Shown: positions 7,083 to 11,835 of the stretch, one piece after another | How positions within the stretch are numbered: position 1 is the stretch's first letter | Layout: every line of letters begins with the position of its first letter | Origin: JAEDES01 sp045649455 | GTDB taxonomy: Bacteria > Bacillota_I > Bacilli_A > RF39 > UBA660 | Assembly (NCBI GenBank): GCA_045649455.1 | Contig: JAZRPV010000006.1 | Span: forward strand, 1-17,194 | Direction: 5' to 3' | DNA: 17,194 nucleotides | The notes under the pieces: model-generated | Seen by the model: only the letters and a program-made list of their open reading frames with translations | Told to the model about the DNA's origin: nothing | Database searches by the model: none | Program-made: the position numbers and the translations under genes

Positions 7083-8633
7083 ATGCAAAATTCATTTATT
7101 GCAACATCGATGAAAAGACACCAAATAGCAAATGGAGAAGCAATATATAGTGTGATTGAAACAGTTGTAGGTACATATGATCCAGAAACTAAATTATTTA
7201 CAGACGAAAACGGTGTAGTATATAAACACGTATTAGATAATTCACCACAATCTAAAGCAAAAGCTAAAAAAGAATATTATAACTTAGCAGAAGCTAATGC
7301 TTTAAAAGAACGTTATCCTACATGTGTCGAAATATATGAAATTGCAGAAATGTGGAATGACGAAAAATGTGGAATGATTTATTACACTGCTAATTTAGAT
7401 CCTCAAAGACCAATAATAATGGCAATAGATACTGACAATCTAAAAGATATATTTAGACAACAACAAAATCCAAATAGAAAAGCAGCATTACCATCAGAAC
7501 CAGAAGCAACTGCTGAATTAATTGCCGCAATTGCTGGAGGATGTTATTCAGAAGAAGAACTAGAAGATATTAAAGAATCTGCTCAAGTAAATATCGAATA
7601 TTTAAAATCAATCATTGAGTCATGTGAAGAACATTTAAAGAAAGATGAAGATATTAGTAATTATAATATAAGAGAAGTATTTGAAAAAGTAAAAGAAACT
7701 GTAGTTGATCAAGATGAAGCTGCAAAAAGATTAATAGTAGAAATTGAAAGAAACTTAGATCAAACTGATGGAACAGGTATTTTAATAACAGGTAATACTG
7801 GTACTGGTAAAACATTATTAGTAGAAACAATCGCTAAACATATTGATAGACCATTTATTTCCATCGATTCATCTCAATTATCTTCCCCTGGTTATGTAGG
7901 TAAAAAGATTGAACAATATTTATGGGATTTATTTGTAAAATGTGGTTATGATTTAGACGCAGCAGAACATGCCATAGTTTACTTTGATGAAATTGATAAA
8001 AAAGGTTCAGAAAAGAAATCAGATGTTGGTGGACAAGCTGTATTAAATCAATTATTAAAGTTCTTAGATGGAACTAATTACAAAGCAACAGATAATCCTC
8101 AACATGTAACAGAACAAAATTCAGTAGATATTTCAACTGAAAATATGCTAGTAATTGCTGGAGGAGCATTCTCTGAAATATATGAAGCTAAAGCCCCAAC
8201 ACCAATTGGTTTCGGTGCAACAACTCCAGAAACAAAAGAACCTGAAATAAAAGACTTCATCGAAAAAGCGATGATGCCTAAAGAATTAATGGGAAGATTA
8301 CCAGTTATAATTCATTTAAATCCATTAACAATTGATAGTTTAAGAAGAATCTTAACAAATTCTGATAAATCAGCATTGAAATTACAAGAAGTTAATTTCA
8401 CTAAAAAAGGAGTAGAGTTAAAAGTTACTCCTGAATACTTACAAAAAGTAGCCGAAATTGCTCACGAAAGAAAAATAGGAGCTCGTGGATTAAGTAAAAT
8501 TATTAAAGATACAACATGGAGACCATATGACATCGTTTGTTATGAACAAGATGTTTATGATCAAGTAATCTTAGATGAACAAACAGTTACTAATCCAGAA
8601 CACTTTCAACTAGTAAAAAAAAGAACTAATTAA
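7083..8633 (+). CDS. ClpX-like AAA+ unfoldase with a non-standard N-domain
   Basis: A 516-residue AAA+ protein. Residues about 195-480 align with the ClpX motor: Walker A GNTGTGKT (237-244), pore loop GYVG (270-273), Walker B IVYFDEID (298-305), arginine-finger region GRLP (404-407) and sensor-2 GARG (466-469). PIGFGAT at 374-380 matches the ClpX IGF loop that docks on ClpP, so a ClpP partner is likely. The C4 zinc-binding domain normally at the ClpX N-terminus is absent. Instead there are about 190 other residues, including an acidic helical stretch (about 140-195). I infer an unfoldase for a different set of substrates or adaptors, with ordinary ClpX probably elsewhere. The gene is monocistronic and follows GAGGG. 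It ends inside a shared terminator with the next, convergent gene. Confidence 0.88.
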   Translation: MQNSFIATSMKRHQIANGEAIYSVIETVVGTYDPETKLFTDENGVVYKHVLDNSPQSKAKAKKEYYNLAEANALKERYPTCVEIYEIAEMWNDEKCGMIYYTANLDPQRPIIMAIDTDNLKDIFRQQQNPNRKAALPSEPEATAELIAAIAGGCYSEEELEDIKESAQVNIEYLKSIIESCEEHLKKDEDISNYNIREVFEKVKETVVDQDEAAKRLIVEIERNLDQTDGTGILITGNTGTGKTLLVETIAKHIDRPFISIDSSQLSSPGYVGKKIEQYLWDLFVKCGYDLDAAEHAIVYFDEIDKKGSEKKSDVGGQAVLNQLLKFLDGTNYKATDNPQHVTEQNSVDISTENMLVIAGGAFSEIYEAKAPTPIGFGATTPETKEPEIKDFIEKAMMPKELMGRLPVIIHLNPLTIDSLRRILTNSDKSALKLQEVNFTKKGVELKVTPEYLQKVAEIAHERKIGARGLSKIIKDTTWRPYDIVCYEQDVYDQVILDEQTVTNPEHFQLVKKRTN

Positions 8634-8645
8634 TTAGTTCTTTTT
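8618..8645. terminator. Bidirectional terminator holding both stop codons
   Basis: Self-complementary hairpin centred between 8631 and 8632, with arms AAGAACTAATT (8621-8631) and AATTAGTTCTT (8632-8642) extended by A/T pairs on both sides. The ClpX-like stop (8631-8633) and the minus-strand stop (8634-8636) both lie in its centre. Confidence 0.75.
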
Positions 8646-8972
8646 CTTTGTCTTATAATACTTTTTAATTTCCCTTACACTTCTAGTTTCATCAACCGCT
8701 TCTTCAATAGAACCATAATCAGCATATAAACAAGATGCTTTATTACTCATAGGATTATGTTCACATACTCCTCTTACAAATAATTCTGCTTCAGTACGAG
8801 AAGGTAAATAAGTTCCATATTCAAAGTTAATTAATCTACCAGTAAAGTTTTTATAAAATAGTGAATCCTTTGCAACAACAACAGATTCTAAATCTAATGC
8901 AACTACAAGTCCTTCTTCAGATACTTGGAAATCTTTAACATATAAATTTTTAAGTGTTCCTTTGTAAATCAT
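8634..8972 (-). CDS. Unknown 112-residue soluble protein
   Basis: The start at 8972 is chosen because GGAGG (8979-8983, minus strand) lies 6 bases upstream and the extended -10 at 8997-9005 would start RNA near 8990. A longer frame back to 9008 would begin before the transcript. The protein (MIYKGTLKNL...) has an N-terminal beta-rich part with alternating hydrophobic residues up to about 65, and a charged helical tail from 83 ending KTKKKN. It has two cysteines (71 and 81), no signal peptide and no membrane span. I do not recognise the family. It is convergent with the ClpX-like gene at zero distance, and divergent from tRNA-Met, so the context does not point to a function. Confidence 0.75.
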   Translation of the reverse strand: MIYKGTLKNLYVKDFQVSEEGLVVALDLESVVVAKDSLFYKNFTGRLINFEYGTYLPSRTEAELFVRGVCEHNPMSNKASCLYADYGSIEEAVDETRSVREIKKYYKTKKKN

Positions 8973-8996
8973 ATAATACCTCCTGTTTGCCTTAAT

Positions 8997-9025
8997 ATTA
9001 TAACACAATAATTCAAATATGAAAA
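8997..9025 (-). promoter_or_regulatory. Extended -10 promoter of the 112-residue protein gene
   Basis: Minus strand TGTTATAAT (8997-9005) with TTTTCA (9020-9025) 17 bases upstream of the hexamer. Confidence 0.6.
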
Positions 9026-9044
9026 ATAAAATTAAAAAAAAGTA

Positions 9045-9073
9045 TTGAAAAACTAAAATTAGTTTGATATAAT
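9045..9073 (+). promoter_or_regulatory. Promoter of tRNA-Met
   Basis: TTGAAA (9045-9050), 17-base spacer, TATAAT (9068-9073) with extended TGA (9065-9067). The spacer contains an inverted repeat AAACTAA/TTAGTTT. The strongest consensus match in the window along with 11617-11645. Confidence 0.85.
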
Positions 9074-9093
9074 CAATATGTTCCTTGAGAAAT

Positions 9094-9170
9094 GGCGATG
9101 TAGCTCAGTTGGCTAGAGCGTCCGGTTCATACCCGGAAGGTCGTGGGTTCGACCCCCTCCGTCGCTACCA
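9094..9170 (+). tRNA. tRNA-Met (anticodon CAU), elongator type
   Basis: 77 bases with encoded CCA. Acceptor GGCGATG (9094-9100) with CGTCGCT, discriminator A. D-arm GCTC/GAGC, anticodon stem TCCGG/CCGGA with loop TTCATAC (CAT), T-arm GTGGG/CCCTC. It resembles Bacillus elongator tRNA-Met; the G1-U72 wobble pair, not C1/A72, argues against the initiator. The T-stem has one apparent U-U mismatch (positions 50/64). Confidence 0.95.
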
Positions 9171-9180
9171 TATGAAATTA

Positions 9181-9208
9181 AAACTAGATAGAAATATCTA
9201 GTTTTTTT
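9181..9208 (+). terminator. Terminator after tRNA-Met
   Basis: 10-bp stem AAACTAGATA (9181-9190) and TATCTAGTTT (9195-9204), GAAA tetraloop, T 9202-9208. Its stem recurs in the next two terminators. Confidence 0.9.
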
Positions 9209-9220
9209 GTACCTAAATTA

Positions 9221-9229
9221 TGTTAAAAT
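9221..9229 (+). promoter_or_regulatory. Probable extended -10 of the TraX-family gene
   Basis: TGTTAAAAT, 19 bases before ATG 9248, with AGGAAGTGA between. No clear -35. Confidence 0.45.
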
Positions 9230-9247
9230 AAAATAGGAAGTGATAAC

Positions 9248-9991
9248 ATGAAAAAATTAAATTCTAATCATTTAAAAATAATTGCCATAATTGCAATGAC
9301 AATTGATCACGCAGCAGATTTAATATTTCCAGGAATGCCCTTTAAGTTAATCCCAACAATATGTCATATTATAGGAAGATTAACCGCACCAATTATGTTT
9401 TTCTTTATATGTGAAGGTTATTATCATACAAAAAATTTAAATAAATATCTTTTAAGACTATTTCTATTTTCAATAATATCCCATTTTGCATACTGTTTTT
9501 GTTTCGGTATAAATTATATTCCATTCTCAACAGGAGAAGTATTTAATCAAACAAGTATAATGTGGACTTTATTTTGGTCGGTAGTAGGTCTTCATATAGC
9601 ATACGGAGATACTAAATTAAAAGAATGGCATAAATGGATTCTAATTATATTATTAAATTTTATAACATTCCCAGCAGATTGGAGTTGTATTGGATTAATG
9701 ATTATAATTTCAATGTATCCACATAGAGATAATATTAAAAAACAAATTAAAAATATGATGTTATGGGTATCTATGTATGTAGTAGTATCATTTATATTTG
9801 TAAACAAAGTATATGCATTTATCCAATTATTTGTAATCTTATCATATCCATTATTAAAGAATTATAATAATGAAAGAGGAAAAGCAAGTTGGTTAAAATG
9901 GTTTTTCTATATATACTATCCATTGCATTTAATTATAATTGGTATTTTAAGAATAATTATTTATGGAAATATCCCTTTATTATTTAACTAG
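9248..9991 (+). CDS. TraX-family integral membrane protein
   Basis: A 247-residue protein with about seven or eight membrane spans. It has TraX-family features: an N-terminal LKIIAIIAMTIDHAADLIFPG segment (9-29) with Asp20-His21, IGRLTAPIMFFFICEGYYHT (42-61) and YLLRLFLFSIISHFAY (67-82). In F plasmids TraX N-acetylates pilin, and the family belongs to the acyltransferase-3-like superfamily. Chromosomal TraX homologues are common in Bacillota and their substrate is unknown, so acetylation of a surface component is only inference. No pilin or conjugation gene is next to it. AGGAAGTGA precedes the ATG. The TAG stop lies inside the terminator stem. Confidence 0.85.
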   Translation: MKKLNSNHLKIIAIIAMTIDHAADLIFPGMPFKLIPTICHIIGRLTAPIMFFFICEGYYHTKNLNKYLLRLFLFSIISHFAYCFCFGINYIPFSTGEVFNQTSIMWTLFWSVVGLHIAYGDTKLKEWHKWILIILLNFITFPADWSCIGLMIIISMYPHRDNIKKQIKNMMLWVSMYVVVSFIFVNKVYAFIQLFVILSYPLLKNYNNERGKASWLKWFFYIYYPLHLIIIGILRIIIYGNIPLLFN

Positions 9992-10014
9992 ATAAAAATA
10001 TCTAGTTTTTTTTT
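9986..10014 (+). terminator. Terminator after the TraX-family gene
   Basis: 9-bp stem AACTAGATA (9986-9994) and TATCTAGTT (9999-10007), loop AAAA, T to 10014. It contains the TAG stop codon (9989-9991). Confidence 0.9.
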
Positions 10015-10023
10015 ACATAAAAT

Positions 10024-10032
10024 TGATATAAT
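10024..10032 (+). promoter_or_regulatory. Extended -10 promoter of desulfoferrodoxin
   Basis: TGATATAAT, 20 bases before ATG 10052. AGGAGG (10041-10046) lies between. No Fur- or PerR-like box was recognised. Confidence 0.6.
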
Positions 10033-10051
10033 TAAATTATAGGAGGATAAT

Positions 10052-10432
10052 ATGAAAGAAAAAGTTAAATATTATAAATGCCCAGTATGCGGTAATGTAA
10101 TCGAAGTGATAAACGGAGATATAAGTAGAGTAAAATGTTGTAATCAACCATTAAATTTATTAAATGCTAATACAGAAGATGCAGCATTAGAAAAACATGT
10201 TCCAATATATGAAGTAGAAGGAGAACAAATAAATGTAACAGTAGGAGAAGTAATTCATCCAATGGAAGAAAAACACTATATTACTTTTATCTCATTAGTA
10301 ACAGAAGATAGAGTAATTAGAGTAGATTTAAAACCAGGAGATGCTCCAATCGCTACATTCCCATATGTAAAAGGATCAACAATCTATGAATATTGTAATT
10401 TACATGGACTATGGAAAAAAGAAGTAGAATAA
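10052..10432 (+). CDS. dfx: Desulfoferrodoxin (two-iron superoxide reductase)
   Basis: A 126-residue protein, normal length for a 2Fe superoxide reductase. The N-terminal desulforedoxin domain binds rubredoxin-like iron through Cys10, Cys13, Cys29 and Cys30 (CPVC and CC). The C-terminal domain holds the catalytic iron: His49, His69, His75, Cys115 and His118, seen in EKHVP, IHPMEEKHY and YCNLHGLW. Glu47 and Lys48, implicated in catalysis in characterised enzymes, are also present. It reduces superoxide to peroxide in the cytoplasm without making oxygen, typical of anaerobes. This supports an anaerobic, gut-like life. It is monocistronic with a strong AGGAGG site. All ligands are present, so it should be active. 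Confidence 0.97.
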   Translation: MKEKVKYYKCPVCGNVIEVINGDISRVKCCNQPLNLLNANTEDAALEKHVPIYEVEGEQINVTVGEVIHPMEEKHYITFISLVTEDRVIRVDLKPGDAPIATFPYVKGSTIYEYCNLHGLWKKEVE

Positions 10433-10458
10433 ACTAGATAAGAAAATCTAGTTTTTTT
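10431..10458 (+). terminator. Terminator after desulfoferrodoxin
   Basis: 9-bp stem AAACTAGAT (10431-10439) and ATCTAGTTT (10446-10454), loop AAGAAA, T 10452-10458. It overlaps the end of the TAA stop. Confidence 0.88.
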
Positions 10459-10459
10459 A

Positions 10460-10468
10460 TGTTATAAT
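10460..10468 (+). promoter_or_regulatory. Extended -10 promoter of the editing-protein unit
   Basis: TGTTATAAT directly after the desulfoferrodoxin terminator. Expected start near 10475, just at the AGGTGA site (10475-10480) of the ten-codon ORF. Confidence 0.55.
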
Positions 10469-10485
10469 ATAAATAGGTGATTATT

Positions 10486-10518
10486 ATGAAACTATTATTA
10501 CGGAGAGCCTCTAACTAA
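10486..10518 (+). CDS. Possible ten-codon leader ORF (MKLLLRRASN)
   Basis: ATG 10486 has a good AGGTGA site (10475-10480) and sits 17 bases after the extended -10. It stops at TAA 10516-10518, 29 bases before the next gene. It carries a CGG codon, rare in this AT-rich genome, followed by AGA. CCTCT (10508-10512) within it can pair with AGAGG (10539-10543), the ribosome site of the next gene, so its translation could open that site. Too short to prove by sequence alone. Confidence 0.4.
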   Translation: MKLLLRRASN

Positions 10519-10547
10519 CAAACAATATAATAGAAAGAAGAGGTAAT

Positions 10548-11015
10548 ATGACAATATACGAAGTACTTGATAAATTAAAAATAAAATATGAGGAAATAAC
10601 TCATGAAGCAGTATTTACAGTAGAAGAAGCAAATGCAATTGAAGAAGCGATTGATGGAGTAGGATGTAAAAACTTATTCTTAACCAATAAAAAAGGAAAA
10701 TACTATATCTATGTATTAGAAGATAGTAAACAAGCTAATCTAAAAGAATTACAAACATTCTTAAATGAAAAAAGATTATCTTTTGGAAAAGAAGAAGAAT
10801 TAAATGAAATTCTAAATCTAACTAAAGGTAGTGTTACACCACTAGGTATCATTAATGATAAAGATAACTTAGTAACAGTTATTTTAGATAAAGATTTAGA
10901 AAATAAAAAAATACTTGCACATCCTAACATAAATACAAAAACAGTTTCATTAGAATATCAAGATTTAATTAAAATAATAGAATTTACTCATCATAATTAT
11001 ATTATTTATGAATAA
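10548..11015 (+). CDS. YbaK/EbsC-domain prolyl-tRNA editing protein (ProX-like)
   Basis: A 155-residue single-domain protein. Motifs fit the YbaK/ProRS-editing superfamily: CKNLFLTNKKGKYYIYV (40-56) with the conserved Lys41, LNEKRLSFG (72-80), LTKGSVTPLGIIND (91-104) and HPNINTKTVSLEYQDL (125-140). The closest pattern is the free-standing ProX/PrdX type, which removes Ala wrongly attached to tRNA-Pro. It acts in the cytoplasm next to prolyl-tRNA synthetase. AGAGG (10539-10543) gives the start. The His-tailed membrane protein gene follows after 27 bases, so the two probably form an operon. Exact substrate (Ala-tRNA-Pro or Cys-tRNA-Pro) cannot be fixed from sequence. Confidence 0.88.
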   Translation: MTIYEVLDKLKIKYEEITHEAVFTVEEANAIEEAIDGVGCKNLFLTNKKGKYYIYVLEDSKQANLKELQTFLNEKRLSFGKEEELNEILNLTKGSVTPLGIINDKDNLVTVILDKDLENKKILAHPNINTKTVSLEYQDLIKIIEFTHHNYIIYE

Positions 11016-11042
11016 GTAAATATAAAGGAAGGTATAAATTTT

Positions 11043-11612
11043 ATGATAATAGAAATAATATTAATTTGTTTAATTGGAACTTTATTACATTTTACATATG
11101 AATGGTCTCATCATAATAAAGTTGTTGCTTATTTTTCAGCAGTAAATGAATCTACTTGGGAACATATAAAGATTGCTTTAACACCAACTTTTATATACGC
11201 AATAATAGATTACTTTATATTAGATGGAAATAATTTCTTCTTTGCTAAATTTATGTGTATGTTAAGCATTATATTAATAATACCAATATTATTTTATACA
11301 TATACAATTTTTACAAAGAAAGCTGTTTTACCAATTGATGTAATATGCTTTTATACAACAATAACAATTAGTCAAATAGTTTCAAATTATTTAATGAAAT
11401 TAAATGATTTAGAAAATACATATAACATAGTAGGTATAGTAGGGATTGTTATAGTATTTATAATGTATAGTTTACTATCATACTTCGCACCAAAGAACTT
11501 TATTTTTAAAGATCCAATTACTCAAAAATATGGTTTAGAAGGTCATCCATGTCATAAACATGGACACCATCATGGTCATAAACATTCCCATGAACATCAT
11601 CATAATCATTAA
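11043..11612 (+). CDS. DUF6512-like membrane protein with histidine-rich tail
   Basis: A 189-residue protein with about five membrane spans (about 2-20, 43-60, 66-90, 96-115, 128-148). The segment FTYEWSHHNKVVAYFSAVNESTWEHIKIALTP (from residue 17) matches what I recall of the DUF6512 family of unknown function. After KDPITQKYGLEG the family normally ends. Here a tail from 168 to 189 has 13 His in 22 residues plus Cys170, in an HGH/HSH pattern like zinc, nickel or copper transporters and chaperones. Metal binding is likely; transport is a guess. AGGAAGG lies 10-16 bases upstream. It is the second gene of a unit with the editing protein, and no terminator was seen between its end and the promoter at 11617. 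Confidence 0.78.
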   Translation: MIIEIILICLIGTLLHFTYEWSHHNKVVAYFSAVNESTWEHIKIALTPTFIYAIIDYFILDGNNFFFAKFMCMLSIILIIPILFYTYTIFTKKAVLPIDVICFYTTITISQIVSNYLMKLNDLENTYNIVGIVGIVIVFIMYSLLSYFAPKNFIFKDPITQKYGLEGHPCHKHGHHHGHKHSHEHHHNH

Positions 11613-11616
11613 AAAT

Positions 11617-11645
11617 TTGCATTTTTTTAAGATATATGATATAAT
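11617..11645 (+). promoter_or_regulatory. Strong promoter of the RNA upstream of gltX
   Basis: TTGCAT (11617-11622), exact 17-base spacer, TATAAT (11640-11645) with extended TGA (11637-11639). Expected start at about 11652. Confidence 0.8.
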
Positions 11646-11678
11646 ATAGCAGTCTTCAGAAAAAGGGGAGACAAAGGG

Positions 11679-11717
11679 ATGGTTGAATATAATGACAACA
11701 TTATTTATTATATATAA
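11679..11717 (+). CDS. Possible twelve-codon ORF inside the RNA (MVEYNDNIIYYI)
   Basis: ATG 11679 is preceded by GGGGAG (11665-11670) at 8 bases, a good ribosome site that lies partly in the first hairpin. It stops at TAA 11715-11717. Its codons cover the ATAATG and ACATTAT segments, so a translating ribosome would decide which hairpins form. It encodes one Glu, near the start, and is rich in Tyr, Asn and Ile, so a simple Glu-starvation attenuator for gltX is not obvious. Confidence 0.35.
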   Translation: MVEYNDNIIYYI

Positions 11718-11740
11718 AATTTATAATGTCTTAAAGAAAG

Positions 11741-11777
11741 ACAAAGGGTTGATAAAAAACTAATCCCTTTGTTTTTT
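11741..11777 (+). terminator. Terminator of the RNA upstream of gltX
   Basis: 8-bp stem ACAAAGGG (11741-11748) and CCCTTTGT (11765-11772), 16-base loop, T 11772-11777. Confidence 0.8.
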
Positions 11778-11779
11778 AT

Positions 11780-11808
11780 TTGCATTTTAACTATATATAG
11801 TATAGAAT
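11780..11808 (+). promoter_or_regulatory. Promoter of gltX
   Basis: TTGCAT (11780-11785), 17 bases, TAGAAT (11803-11808). The 11-base stretch ATTTGCATTTT around its -35 (11778-11788) is identical to that of the upstream promoter (11615-11625). The expected start, about 11815, leaves a 20-base leader with AGAGGTG (11824-11830). Confidence 0.6.
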
Positions 11809-11835
11809 TATATATGAATTGAAAGAGGTGTAATA

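Larger units (their letters stand above)
11652..11778 (+). ncRNA. Candidate structured RNA of about 127 bases between its own promoter and terminator
   Basis: It starts at a near-consensus promoter and ends at a hairpin with six T. A module occurs twice: a small hairpin (GTCTTC/GGAGAC, 11652-11672; GTCTT/AAGAC, 11728-11742) whose closing strand runs straight into ACAAAGGG (11671-11678 and 11741-11748). Both ACAAAGGG copies can pair with CCCTTTGT (11765-11772): the second forms the terminator and the first pairs over ten bases (ACAAAGGGAT with ATCCCTTTGT). Between them ATAATG (11689-11694) and ACATTAT (11698-11704) give two mutually exclusive hairpins, the second with ATAATGT (11723-11729). 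A twelve-codon ORF lies inside. I matched it to no known class: not T-box, SRP RNA, 6S, or a riboswitch I know. It may be a small RNA or an attenuator leader of gltX, which also has its own promoter. Confidence 0.6.

Noticed and set aside
8973..9008. Longer N-terminus for the 112-residue protein
   Set aside because: The extra codons overlap the likely promoter, and a GGAGG site serves the ATG at 8972.
9592..9807. Minus-strand frame inside the TraX-family gene
   Set aside because: Antisense to a clear membrane-protein gene, no start signals. The same holds for frames at 10709-10930 (-), 14270-14479 (-) and 15725-15949 (+).
11652..11778. T-box or known riboswitch upstream of gltX
   Set aside because: No T-box UGGNACC-type sequence or specifier loop pattern, and no recognised consensus of other classes; kept as an unknown RNA.
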